Assembly: GCF_000172555.1 (NCBI RefSeq) | Contig: NZ_ABOX02000001.1 | Span: forward strand, 1 to 64,000 | Reading direction: 5' to 3' | From: Pedosphaera parvula Ellin514 | GTDB taxonomy: Bacteria > Verrucomicrobiota > Verrucomicrobiia > Limisphaerales > Pedosphaeraceae | DNA length: 64,000 bases | Part shown: one piece after another, positions 41,537 through 50,613 of the stretch | Layout of the letters: every line of letters begins with the position of its first letter | Position numbering within the stretch: position 1 is the stretch's first letter | Notes under the pieces: generated by a model | The model's database searches: none | What the model saw: the letters and a program-made list of their open reading frames with translations, nothing else | What the model was told of the DNA's origin: nothing | Made by a program: the position numbers and the translations under genes

Positions 41537-42700
41537 GTGAAAAACACTTTCTCATCGTTCCTCGGTGCCCTGGTTGTCTTAACTTCTGGTTGCCAGGTCA
41601 CCCGAGTGCTCAATGAACCCATACCCGTCTCTGCCTCCTTGGGTATTCATGACGAACGGACCGAGCGGGTCGGCAAGGTTATCCAAGACACAATGAGGAA
41701 GAACAAAATTCCGGGTATCTCGGTCGCTGTAATTGATCATGGCGCTCTGGTCTGAGCCCAGGGCTTCGGGTGGCGGGATGTCGGCAGACGATTGCAGGTC
41801 GATACGAGCACTCAATTTCAGGCCGGTTCCATCAGCAAACCGGTGACGGCGCTGGGAGTTCTTGAATTGTGCGCGGACGGCAAACTCGATCTCGACTCGG
41901 ATGTGAACCGCTATTTGAAAACCTGGCAACTCGCCTCCAAATTCACCAATAACCCGGTGACGTTGCGCGAATTGCTTTGCCACCGGGCCGGCATGGTGCC
42001 GCGCAGTTTTGCCGGAGAAAGGGAAGCCGGCCGGCCACATACGCTGGACGAGGCCTTGAACAATCATGCCTGGTTTTATGGCTGGATCAGCGGTCATTAT
42101 TTCGGGACGGTCGAAGCAAAGTATCCGCCCGGTTCCCGATATTTGTACTCCGCCGGAGGATACGCCGTGGTGCAGAAGGCAATGGAGGACGTCACTGCCG
42201 AACCGTTCGAGACAGCGATGGCCGGGTTGGTTCTGAAGCCAGTGGGCATGAGCCGCTCGCATTTTCAACAGCCGCCCCAGGACACGAACGACATCGCGCG
42301 CGGCTACGGTTGGATGCTGACGTTGTTCGGCGGCGGCCGCTGGCGCGTGCTTCCGGAAAAAGCCATGGGCGGATTGTGGACGACACCGCAAGATATCGCG
42401 CGGCTGATTATCGCGGTGCAGAAAGCGAAGTCCGGTGAAGTCGGCGGCCCCATTTCTCCCGCGATCGCGAATGAATATCTGACCGCGCCGTACGATGGCT
42501 GGCAGGGCATTGGAATTCGTCTGACCGGAAGCGGGGAAAATCTGAAATTCTATCATGACGGGGCGAACTTCGGATATTTCGCCCGCTTCGGCGCCGATGT
42601 TTCAAACGGCCGGGCATGGGTCATCATGAGTAACGGCCAAAAGAATAAGTTTGGTCCGATCACGAAATCAATCGCCAGGGAATTTGGCTGGGCTCCGTGA
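41537..42700 (+). pseudogene. Beta-lactamase-family serine hydrolase interrupted by an in-frame TGA
   Basis: One frame runs from a GTG at 41537 to 42700, broken only by TGA at 41753-41755 (probably TGG, Trp, in the intact gene). Before it lies a lipoprotein-like signal (VVLTSGC). After it the class C/penicillin-binding landmarks are intact: SISK (SxxK) in QAGSISKPVTAL, YSA in LYSAGGYAVV for the YxN motif, and YHDGANFGYF for the HxG motif. The rest is undamaged, so the lesion is recent or a sequencing error. The intact enzyme would be an exported esterase or beta-lactamase-like D,D-peptidase. Downstream translation could restart at 41792, without the signal. Confidence 0.82.
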
Positions 42701-42821
42701 TTTGACGAATACAAAGGAACGGTTCGGCTTATTCAAAGAGGGCTATGACAGGCTGCAAAAGGGACAAGCCTTTCAGCCGGTGGAATGTCCGCTCGCGCTT
42801 TGAGCGCCGACCTAAAGCTCC

Positions 42822-45494
42822 TTATTTAACAGTGCAATTGGTCGTGGCAAAAACGCGTCGACCATCAGGCAATTGAGCCTCCGCTTCAATCCAATGCGGA
42901 CCTGCTTTATTAGGGCTAAATGTGAACGTTTGGCCAAACGTCGGAGCGTGATCCGAAGCCTCCCAAACAATTTGCGCGTTCTCGAGATCTATTCCCGGTG
43001 CCTGTAACTTCAGGATCAAGCGCTCTCCTGAAGCAATCCTTTGTGGTATCCCGGTAATGGTCGCGCTGGCGAATTTCCAGGGTTGATCTTTCAAAGGAGA
43101 TTGGGCCATGAGCCAGGCCAGATAGGCAAGACTGCGAGCTTGATTCACAATGACGAATTCCTGGTTCAGATTAAAACTGTCACCCCAGCGATCGTAAAAC
43201 GGGAAAGGCGCGACCTGATCACCGTCCGTTGGAAAGCTCAGTTCGCCCAATTCCTTCTTATAGTTATCCAGCCATCCAAAACCATCCTGTATGTTTCCAA
43301 GGGGAATTCCAGTCGGGGGAAGAATACGGCGGCTATTTTGTGCATACTGATCCACAATTTCGTGCTGCCTCATCCAACCCATCCCGGTTAGATAGCAAAC
43401 GTTGATTGGATTACATCCCTGCTCATAATTTAAATTTGACCAGATTGCCCGCATAAATTTGGGGCGGGGATCATTCATCACGGGAAAGTCCAGCTGGCAT
43501 GCCACAGCCAGGTCAAAAGCGGCATCACCTGAAAAATACCATCCGGCACTGCGCGATTGTTTTGTTTCTTTCGGCAAACTTGTCCCATACGCACTCTCCT
43601 CGGCGCGATCCAATTGATCCTGTGCCGCCGCGATGAGTTCCTCTTCGCATTTTGAAAGTAAGGCTGGGTCCAACCGCTCGCGCTTGATTCTGCCTGATTT
43701 TGCTGCGAAGGCGTAACTTCGGGTAGCACAACCATACGCTTCATAGAGCCGCCACCATCCCCATTTGCGCGTTTCCTCGGAAGCAGGATGAAACCACTCG
43801 CCTATCAATTTCTCATAAGCAGAATCACCGGTGGCGAGAAACATTTCCACTGCCGCCCATGCCAGTTCATCATCATGCATGAACTCGTTTCCATAATGCG
43901 TGATCTTCTGGTAAGCCCCGTCTTTTCCATATTTTGCGATGCCCCGTTGCAGGAAGTTCCAGCCTGCCTTCGCCTTCACCATGTAGGCCGCTGCCGCCTC
44001 GGGAAATTGTTTTTTGAATGTTGGTGAGGAGGCGCATTGGGCCAATGCAGCAACCGCGGCGGCAGTAACTGAAGTTGTCTTGGGCCACACCACTTGCGGA
44101 TCGCCATGATCCGGTGTGACGTCGTTCTCATACTCCCGTTCTCGCGGATACACGAGGAAAAAGAAACCGCCATCGTCGTCCTGCATTTTCGCAAGGAAAT
44201 CGGCCTCCCATTTCGCTTCCTGTAAAATATCGCTCCTGCCATCACCGCTCTCGGGTATCCCCAGATTGTCCAATGCTGCCACTCCGGGAAACGCATCCGC
44301 TGCCAGGATGAGATGATGAATGAGTGCGGCACTGTTGATGGTGTACTTGCTGTAGTCACCCGCATCATGATGTCCGCCGCTGACATCGAGTTTGCCACGT
44401 TTAATAAAAGGGTACAATTGTGACTTCTCACCTTTCATTCGCGGAGCCGTGTGCCTTGCGTTTTCTTTTACATCCGTGGTTTTATCGGCCAGAATTTCCC
44501 AGGTGGTTTTAAAAGCCGATTGTGGAAAGGGAATATCCACGAGAGCTGTGTGACAGGTGCCATCGGTAAATCTGGTGAAAGGCAACGCATTGCTTGTTCC
44601 GCAACGCTGATGGTAGAGCCCCAGTGCATAGGCACGCGCAAAAGCCGCTGCCGCGCCATCAGAGATGGAAAAGGGGAACGAAGTGCCAAGACCCGGCACA
44701 AATAATTGATACTCTCCTGGCACCTTGTATTCAGAAAAATTTGCTTCCCAAACAGCTTGATAGGAACTGAACGGAAAACCGCGATCGGGGCGTCGTGTCA
44801 ATCGGCCTTCGAACACAGACTTTGACGTGTGGGCATCTTTCAAGGAGAACGTTGGTGTAGTTGCTGCCGCACCGTTTGTTGAGGAAGGGATTAGATCTGT
44901 GAGGAAGTTTAAATCCATTTCTCCGAGATTTCCGAGATAGTAACCGACCATGGCAGTCTTCGGGGAACTGGTCTGATAGCCTGTTTGGTTCACGTGAATA
45001 GCGGGACTCCAACGCAACGAACTAAAAACTGTTGAAAATGGCTTCTTATTCTCCCAAAGATGTTCATCAGGATTACTTACCTCCACCTTTTGATTATCCT
45101 TGATTGTAGTTGCGAGCTTTAAATAAAGGTCATTGGCGATTCGGAGGTCCCGCCTTTTCAGTGGCGCATAAAGCACGCGTCGTTTAAAACCGACAGCTAC
45201 CACCGATGCAGGTTTTCCATCAATTGTAACCACAAACTGTTTGGGAGTTGGCAAGCTTGGTTTACCGTTCAGATCAGCGAACGGCCACTGCTTGACTGGA
45301 GCCGGATCAGGATTTTTTGTCGTGATCAGGCTTATTTCGACAAGGCTCGGAGTAAGACACCGGATTTCGGTGTCTCCTGCGTGTGGAATAATTAACGATG
45401 GATAACTCTCAGCAATTACTCCGGTGGCTGAGTTTAGGAATAACCAAACCAGGCTGACCAGTCGAACCCAAAACATGCGGGTAAAATGCCTCAC
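42822..45494 (-). CDS. Secreted GH9 glycoside hydrolase (endoglucanase-like)
   Basis: The 890-residue protein has a signal peptide (residues 1-28). Residues about 30-300 include the CelD-type N-terminal Ig-like domain (VNQTGYQTSSPKTAMVGYY). The GH9 barrel follows: GGHHDAGDYSKY holds the catalytic base, D377 and/or D380, and NLNQEFVIVN holds the proton donor E779. FFFLVYPRERE and YGNEFMHDDELAWAAVEM are typical GH9 strands. The C-terminal part (about 815-890) is an Ig-like cap. GH9 enzymes cut beta-1,4-glucans; acting on its own exopolysaccharide or on plant cellulose are both possible. Its sequence is closely related to the C-terminal part of the 2196-residue protein. Confidence 0.92.
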   Translation of the reverse strand: MRHFTRMFWVRLVSLVWLFLNSATGVIAESYPSLIIPHAGDTEIRCLTPSLVEISLITTKNPDPAPVKQWPFADLNGKPSLPTPKQFVVTIDGKPASVVAVGFKRRVLYAPLKRRDLRIANDLYLKLATTIKDNQKVEVSNPDEHLWENKKPFSTVFSSLRWSPAIHVNQTGYQTSSPKTAMVGYYLGNLGEMDLNFLTDLIPSSTNGAAATTPTFSLKDAHTSKSVFEGRLTRRPDRGFPFSSYQAVWEANFSEYKVPGEYQLFVPGLGTSFPFSISDGAAAAFARAYALGLYHQRCGTSNALPFTRFTDGTCHTALVDIPFPQSAFKTTWEILADKTTDVKENARHTAPRMKGEKSQLYPFIKRGKLDVSGGHHDAGDYSKYTINSAALIHHLILAADAFPGVAALDNLGIPESGDGRSDILQEAKWEADFLAKMQDDDGGFFFLVYPREREYENDVTPDHGDPQVVWPKTTSVTAAAVAALAQCASSPTFKKQFPEAAAAYMVKAKAGWNFLQRGIAKYGKDGAYQKITHYGNEFMHDDELAWAAVEMFLATGDSAYEKLIGEWFHPASEETRKWGWWRLYEAYGCATRSYAFAAKSGRIKRERLDPALLSKCEEELIAAAQDQLDRAEESAYGTSLPKETKQSRSAGWYFSGDAAFDLAVACQLDFPVMNDPRPKFMRAIWSNLNYEQGCNPINVCYLTGMGWMRQHEIVDQYAQNSRRILPPTGIPLGNIQDGFGWLDNYKKELGELSFPTDGDQVAPFPFYDRWGDSFNLNQEFVIVNQARSLAYLAWLMAQSPLKDQPWKFASATITGIPQRIASGERLILKLQAPGIDLENAQIVWEASDHAPTFGQTFTFSPNKAGPHWIEAEAQLPDGRRVFATTNCTVK

Positions 45495-46002
45495 CCAATC
45501 TGGTTATGCAAACGTAGCCATTTATGAAGAGGTTATATAATCGGTAGGGTTTCACCCCATGTTTACCAAGCCTTAAACGTAGGATTATCTGCATCATTTT
45601 AACCACTAATGTGGTGAAATGCTTAATGGGCGATTGGAAGCAATCGGAAGCTCTGCTCTCTGCCGCGAAGACTGAAATTAGCACTGTCCTAAGCGAAGCA
45701 CTTTTTCACGTCCTGGGAATTTGTTCATATTTGTTATGATACAGAATGCAGGAAATAGAAGAGTCAAACCTCATGAGCATGGTTTTGAGGGATTAACTCC
45801 TGCGCATCAATCGGAAGACCGCTTTTTAAATCCGATCCCTGGCTTGTGACCAGTCTTTGAGACTATGGGGGCTGGAGAGCAAACACTGTGAGCAACTCGG
45901 CCACTCTAAACGCAGTCCCGAATAGTGGCAGGCATGCTGTGTGTGGGGGAGCGGGTTTCGAGAGTTCGGGAATCAATTTTTGTAAACTGGAGAGAGGATG
46001 GC
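45495..46002. promoter_or_regulatory. Region between the GH9 gene and the Rsb-like cassette, with a GGGT-N3-ACCCC element
   Basis: 508 bases between divergent genes. At 45547-45558 lies GGGT-ttc-ACCCC, about 55 bases upstream of the GH9 start. No RsbR/RsbS (STAS) gene is present where stressosome operons would carry them, ahead of rsbT. A short frame from GTG 45888 encodes nothing recognisable. Confidence 0.3.
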
Positions 46003-46446
46003 ATGGCAAGTGCAGCACGAGTGGAAATCACCACGTCGCTCGACATTGTGAATGCGCGGCAAAAAAGCCGTGCTCTCGCACAGGAACTGGGGTTTGCCGG
46101 GAGTGAAATAACTTTGATCACAGCCGCGGTTTCCGAAGTGGCCAGAAATATTCTGGAATATGCCCGCCAGGGTGAGCTGGTTTTTGAACGTCTGGAGAGC
46201 GGCGCGAAGAAAGGTCTGAAAATTGTAGCCCGCGATCAGGGCCCAGGCATTCCTGACATAGAACAAGCGATGCAATATGGCTACTCGACGCGCGACGGTG
46301 GAGCGGGCGTCGGATTGCCAGGGGCCAGGTGGTTGATGGATGAATTTGCGATCAAGTCAACGGTCGGCAAGGGAACAGTTATCACGATGAAAAAGTGGGC
46401 AAATCAACTTGGCTACCAAACCAACCAGAGAAATTTCCGGGATTGA
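46003..46446 (+). CDS. rsbT: RsbT-like switch kinase / anti-sigma-type ATPase
   Basis: The 147-residue protein closely follows Bacillus RsbT: IVNARQKSRALAQELGF, N-box SEVARNILEYA with N49, G1 DQGPGIPDI with D78 and the glycine-rich lid STRDGGAGVGLPGARWLMDEF. RsbT phosphorylates RsbR/RsbS in stressosomes and activates RsbU by binding its N-terminal domain. GAGAGG precedes the ATG at 46003. Here no RsbS or RsbR is visible. The next gene overlaps by 38 bases, and a kinase carrying an RsbU-like N-terminal domain follows, which suggests RsbT targets that kinase. Confidence 0.9.
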   Translation: MASAARVEITTSLDIVNARQKSRALAQELGFAGSEITLITAAVSEVARNILEYARQGELVFERLESGAKKGLKIVARDQGPGIPDIEQAMQYGYSTRDGGAGVGLPGARWLMDEFAIKSTVGKGTVITMKKWANQLGYQTNQRNFRD

Positions 46447-47038
46447 GTGGGGTGTGGCAATCAAACCGGCGCCCGGTCGCGCCGTTTCCGGGGATGCCTA
46501 TCTGGTGCACGTGCAGCAGGATCGGGCATTGCTGGCCGTGGTGGATGGCCTGGGTCTGGGCAGCGAGGCAGTGATTGCCGCTAATACGGCCGTTTCGATT
46601 TTAAGGAAGTATGCAAATGATACAGTTGTTTCGCTGTTCAACCGTTGTCACCGCAGCCTCATGATGTCTCGCGGCGCCGTCATGACCGTGGCTTGTTTGG
46701 ATTTAAACACATTAACTGCGACCTGGCTGGGCGTGGGAAATGTGGAGGCGATATTATTGAGAGCCGACCCGGCTGTTGTTCCTTCTGTTGAACGCCTGCA
46801 GTTGCATGGCGGCCTCGTTGGCTATCAGATGCCCATATTGCGTTCCCGGAACATCTTGGTTCGCCAAAACGACCTGCTGGTGATCACGAGTGATGGCATC
46901 GTGGGGGATCCCTCAGCGGATATCCCGCGAGGCGAACCTGTCCAGAAGATTGCTGATTATGTTCTCCAAAAGCATTACCAGGGCAACGATGACGCGCTTG
47001 TCCTCGTCGCCCGTTACGTGGGGAGCGCCCATGAATAA
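46409..47038 (+). CDS. RsbX-like PP2C serine phosphatase
   Basis: The 209-residue protein begins with TTG 46409, inside the rsbT-like gene. It has the RsbX/PP2C layout: AVSGDAYLVHV, LAVVDGLGLGSEA, ATWLGVGNVEAILL, VITSDGIVGDP and GNDDALVLVARY. The aspartates of SGDAY, VVDG, TSDG and NDDA supply metal ligands. RsbX resets stressosomes by removing phosphate from RsbR/RsbS. It would complement the RsbT-like kinase here, though no substrate protein is in the window. Confidence 0.88.
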   Translation: MATKPTREISGIEWGVAIKPAPGRAVSGDAYLVHVQQDRALLAVVDGLGLGSEAVIAANTAVSILRKYANDTVVSLFNRCHRSLMMSRGAVMTVACLDLNTLTATWLGVGNVEAILLRADPAVVPSVERLQLHGGLVGYQMPILRSRNILVRQNDLLVITSDGIVGDPSADIPRGEPVQKIADYVLQKHYQGNDDALVLVARYVGSAHE

Positions 47039-48179
47039 GCAATTCAATGGTATTTGCCAGCAGTACGTGGCTGCACTCCGGAGATATCTGGTGGAAAATG
47101 ATGAGTCTGCCCTTAGTGAAGCCTATGAATTAGGACGGAAAACGATTTCCGATGGTCTGGGGGTGATTGACATGGCCAAAATTCACGAAGAGGTGCTCCT
47201 CGGGTTGTTGCCCAAGACGAATGCCCCATTTGAAACTCTGCAGCTTGCGAAAAGTGCCGGGTCATTTTTTTCGGAATCCCTGTCTCCTTTTGAAATCACC
47301 CATCGAGGATTCCGGGACGCCAATCGTTCATTACGCAAGGCCAACGCAGATTTGGAAGACCGCAACCAGGCATTGGCCATTGCCAATGGAAACCTGAAAC
47401 GGGAAATCGAGGAACGCAAGCGCGCAGAACGCGAATTGCGCGAAAGTGAGGAGCACTATCGTATTCTCTTCAACCAGGCCCGGCTCATGCAGGAAAATCT
47501 TCGCCACCTTTCCAGCCAGGTTCTGCACGTTCAGGAGGAGGAGCGTAAAAGAATTAGTCGCGAATTGCACGATGAAGTCGGTCAGGCATTGACGGCCGTC
47601 AATGTCAGTCTTGCGCTTTTAAAGAATGCCATCGATATCAAAAACGTGGAGCTGCGGAACAAGATCACTGATACGCAAAAGCTCCTCGAGCAAACCATGG
47701 AATCGGTGCATGCGTTTTCAAGAGAGCTGCGCCCGGCCATGCTGGATGACCTGGGGCTTATACCCACGTTGCGCTCTTTCGTGAAAAGCTTTGCCAGGCG
47801 GACTGGCATTCAGGTTTCCTTCTGGGCCACCGATGCGGTGGAGAAACTCGCGATCGATCAGAAGACCGTGCTTTATCGTGTCGGCCAGGAAAGCCTGACC
47901 AATATTGCCAAACACGCGCACGCATCCCACGGCGCGGTCACGATTCGGAAAAGCAAAAATGGTTTCGCTATGGAGATCAAGGATAATGGGAAATCCTTCC
48001 AGGTCGACCAGAAGATAGCCCTCAAAGGAAAGAACCGGCTGGGGTTGTTAGGTATCCAGGAGCGGGTAAAACTTGCGGACGGTGAGTTCAAGGTTGAGTC
48101 TACACCAGGCAAAGGAACCAAGTTATTAGTTTGGATTCCCATGAATGGAAGTAATGGGCTGATAACGAGGAGAATTTAA
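47031..48179 (+). CDS. Histidine kinase with RsbU-like N-terminal domain
   Basis: The start at 47031 overlaps the preceding stop and has GGGGAG just upstream, giving 382 residues. Residues 1-85 resemble the RsbT-binding N-terminal domain of RsbU (YVAALRRYLVENDESALSEA, ELGRKTISDGLGVIDMAKIHEE). Residues about 95-165 form a coiled coil. The NarL-type HisKA_3 domain has H180 in ISRELHDEVGQALTAV, and the ATPase domain has ESLTNIAKHAHA and GLLGIQER. No membrane segment, so it is cytoplasmic. This kinase probably phosphorylates the response regulator encoded next. RsbT may control it by binding residues 1-85; that is inference from the domain. Confidence 0.88.
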   Translation: MNKQFNGICQQYVAALRRYLVENDESALSEAYELGRKTISDGLGVIDMAKIHEEVLLGLLPKTNAPFETLQLAKSAGSFFSESLSPFEITHRGFRDANRSLRKANADLEDRNQALAIANGNLKREIEERKRAERELRESEEHYRILFNQARLMQENLRHLSSQVLHVQEEERKRISRELHDEVGQALTAVNVSLALLKNAIDIKNVELRNKITDTQKLLEQTMESVHAFSRELRPAMLDDLGLIPTLRSFVKSFARRTGIQVSFWATDAVEKLAIDQKTVLYRVGQESLTNIAKHAHASHGAVTIRKSKNGFAMEIKDNGKSFQVDQKIALKGKNRLGLLGIQERVKLADGEFKVESTPGKGTKLLVWIPMNGSNGLITRRI

Positions 48180-48199
48180 TGTTAATACAAGGAGATCCA

Positions 48200-48910
48200 A
48201 TGATTGCAGCCTCAAATGCGGCCAATTCCGTGCAAAGAATAACTGTTTTATTGGCAGATGATCATACTGTTGTTCGGCAGGGGTTAAAGGCTTTGTTGAT
48301 TGTGGAAGGTGACATTGAAATCGTGGGGGAGGCAGATACGGGACGCCATGCTGTGCAACTGGCGAAGAAGCTTCTGCCTGACGTTGTTGTCATGGATATT
48401 GCGATGCCATTGCTCAATGGCCTCGAGGCAACGCGGCAGATAACCAAGCAGGTGCCCTCAAGCAAAGTGCTCATCCTATCTTCCTACAGCGAGGATGAAT
48501 ATGTACAACAATTAACCGAGGCTGGCGCGGCTGGCTACTTGGTGAAACAAACAGCTGCCAATGACCTTCTTAAGGCCATTCGCGAGGCATATAAAGGAAA
48601 CGCATTCTTTAGTCCTTCAATTGCCAAACGGTTGCGTGACCAGTGTCGTGAAGCCTTCGTGAGCGGCCAGCCGGTCAGGAAGCGTAACGATTATTTAACG
48701 ACGCGCGAAGCCGAAGTGCTTCAATTGATTGCCGAGGGCCAGGCCAATAAGCAAATCGCAGCTGAACTTTGCATCAGCATAAAAACTGTCGAAAAGCATC
48801 GTCAGCAGGTGATGAACAAACTCAACATTCATGATGTTGCCGGCTTGACGCGACACGCCATTTCCAAGGGCATTATTGAGAGTAACGCCGGGGCCAAGCC
48901 CATTCTCTAG
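48200..48910 (+). CDS. NarL/LuxR-type response regulator
   Basis: The start at 48200 has AAGGAG 5 bases upstream, giving 236 residues. The receiver has D20/D21, phospho-acceptor D66 (VVVMDIAMP) and K116 (GYLVKQT). The C-terminal LuxR helix-turn-helix (about 160-225) reads TTREAEVLQLIAEGQANKQ and SIKTVEKHRQQVMNKLNI. It should bind DNA once phosphorylated by the upstream kinase, and is the output of the cassette. The regulated genes are unknown. Confidence 0.93.
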   Translation: MIAASNAANSVQRITVLLADDHTVVRQGLKALLIVEGDIEIVGEADTGRHAVQLAKKLLPDVVVMDIAMPLLNGLEATRQITKQVPSSKVLILSSYSEDEYVQQLTEAGAAGYLVKQTAANDLLKAIREAYKGNAFFSPSIAKRLRDQCREAFVSGQPVRKRNDYLTTREAEVLQLIAEGQANKQIAAELCISIKTVEKHRQQVMNKLNIHDVAGLTRHAISKGIIESNAGAKPIL

Positions 48911-49109
48911 ATTTTTCGGCAGGGAGGATATTTCAAGGCAACACACGAAGCTGTTTTGTTCATTCACCTATCAGGTCGGGCGCGACCGTTTATGCGGATA
49001 CCACCCCATGGCAGGGTGTTTACCGCAGATTATCTTCAAAAGAGAATATCATTGTCTTCTGAAGAATTTAAGAGAGCTTCCAGGGAGGCAAAGGCATCCG
49101 AGTGATACT

Positions 49110-49658
49110 ATGGCAAAAAAGTCTTTGTTCTGCATGGTTGGCAGCGAAGCGCAAGCTTCCGAAATTGTTAATCAGCTTAAAGATTCCGGTTTTTCCAATA
49201 ACGATATTTCGGCCCTGCTCCCTGATAAGACTGGAACCAAGGATTTTGCGCACGAGCATCACACCAAGGCACCGGAGGGAGCAACGGCCGGGGCGAGCAC
49301 AGGCGGCATTATCGGAGGAGCCTTGGGATGGTTGGCGGGGATTGGAGTTCTGGCTATTCCGGGCCTTGGACCTTTCATTGCTGCCGGGCCGATCATGGCC
49401 GCTTTGAGTGGCGCAGCCGTTGGCGCGGCTGTGCTGGGAATTGCCGGTGCACTCGTAGGAATGGGAATTCCTGAATATGAAGCCAAGCGTTATGAAGGTA
49501 AAATAAAGGACGGAAATATACTAATTTCCGTTCATCTGGAGAATGGTGACTGGGAGGAGCGTGCCCGGCACATTCTTCAGGGTTGTGGAGCCGGTGACGT
49601 CGCCATCACTTCCGAAGTTCAGGTTAAAACTTCGGAGCAGAAACCAATCACCACCTAG
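49110..49658 (+). CDS. Glycine-zipper stress protein (general stress 17M-like/DUF1269-type)
   Basis: The 182-residue protein starts MAKKSLFCMVGSEAQASEI, a fold seen in general stress 17M-like proteins, then has a glycine-zipper membrane stretch (about 65-125) and ends with GDWEERARHILQGCGAGDVAI. Such proteins are induced by stress. A start further upstream (48876) would overlap the regulator gene and is rejected. The gene lies 199 bases beyond the cassette. Confidence 0.75.
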   Translation: MAKKSLFCMVGSEAQASEIVNQLKDSGFSNNDISALLPDKTGTKDFAHEHHTKAPEGATAGASTGGIIGGALGWLAGIGVLAIPGLGPFIAAGPIMAALSGAAVGAAVLGIAGALVGMGIPEYEAKRYEGKIKDGNILISVHLENGDWEERARHILQGCGAGDVAITSEVQVKTSEQKPITT

Positions 49659-49801
49659 CCGAAGGGAAGGATGGGCCTGCCTATTTCGTGGTTCATTGAA
49701 TCCGATAATCTCTTAATTGTAGTTGTAAAGCTTTGCAACCACGGTCCTTCTTGGGCACTTCACCCCATGGGAATTGAGTCAGTGCTCTCCTAGGTTGTTA
49801 C

Positions 49802-50455
49802 ATGAAGGAACAACGGGTTCGCTTATTGAGTTTTGGGCAAAGAACCATGCTTCTGAGCAGTCTGCTGATTCCGTTAATTCTGACGTCGGCCTGCCGGGAC
49901 GGTTCGAATCGCCCACTGTCAACGATATCCTCGACTGAAACCGTCGTTCTCAATAATTCCTCCAGCATTGCTTCAGGAGCTGTGGGGGCTGACCTCAAAG
50001 GCAACGAGACGGTCTTTGCATCTCCGGTCAGCGATAATCAAGAGGATAAAGCCTCCCATCTTTACACCAGCGCTCCCGGTGCCTTGGAACCTACCTCCTC
50101 GAATACCGCGACACGAATTTATTCTGAATCCAGTAATACGAATGAGGTGAATCCGGTTAAAACGCCGGTGCCCACTGTAAAGAATGGGCTGGGAGCCGGC
50201 ATGGCATCTCAGGATGTGGGGGTGTCGGAAGCTGACCGGGCATTGGCAACCAAAATCCGCGCTGCCATGGGTCATGACCCTTCTGTCTCCCAGATTGGTC
50301 CAGAGGTAAAAATCGTGGTTGATAATGGAAAGGTTTCTTTGCAGGGAGCAATCAAGAGCCAGAAGGAAAGGAATGATTTCCTGAATTTTGTCCGAAGTAC
50401 CGAGGGTGTGAAGACAGTAGACGACCAGCTGGAAATCAAGCCCGCCGCTCAATGA
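49802..50455 (+). CDS. BON-domain lipoprotein
   Basis: A 217-residue protein with a lipoprotein signal (ILTSAC at residues 26-31). After a long Ser/Thr-rich linker, the C-terminal BON domain (about 147-217) reads KIVVDNGKVSLQGAIKSQKE and TVDDQLEIK. BON domains bind membranes or envelope. It is the second BON protein in the window, and its own promoter lies in the spacer where an imperfect GGGC-N5-ACCCC occurs (49753-49766). Confidence 0.82.
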   Translation: MKEQRVRLLSFGQRTMLLSSLLIPLILTSACRDGSNRPLSTISSTETVVLNNSSSIASGAVGADLKGNETVFASPVSDNQEDKASHLYTSAPGALEPTSSNTATRIYSESSNTNEVNPVKTPVPTVKNGLGAGMASQDVGVSEADRALATKIRAAMGHDPSVSQIGPEVKIVVDNGKVSLQGAIKSQKERNDFLNFVRSTEGVKTVDDQLEIKPAAQ

Positions 50456-50613
50456 CAATCCTCAGATTAAGTTTCGTGCGAAGTAAGTAATCATGTGCCG
50501 GTTGAGATCCGGGGCGTGAATGTGAAAACATTATCGTCCTACACTTTGCATTTGGGATGCGATGGAAATGAGGATTTCCAGGGAAACGAAATGGAATTGA
50601 GAATCATGAAGTC

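Noticed and set aside
41284-41616. A 110-residue + frame and a 91-residue - frame in the same spacer
   Set aside because: They cover each other, lack any family pattern, and overlap the serine hydrolase start.
41753-41755. Selenocysteine at the in-frame TGA
   Set aside because: No selenocysteine-type neighbours or insertion hairpin visible, and serine hydrolases of this family do not need it; Trp is the likely residue.
42702-42803. A 33-codon open frame from TTG just after the serine hydrolase
   Set aside because: Looks protein-like but is too short, with no start signal or recognised family.
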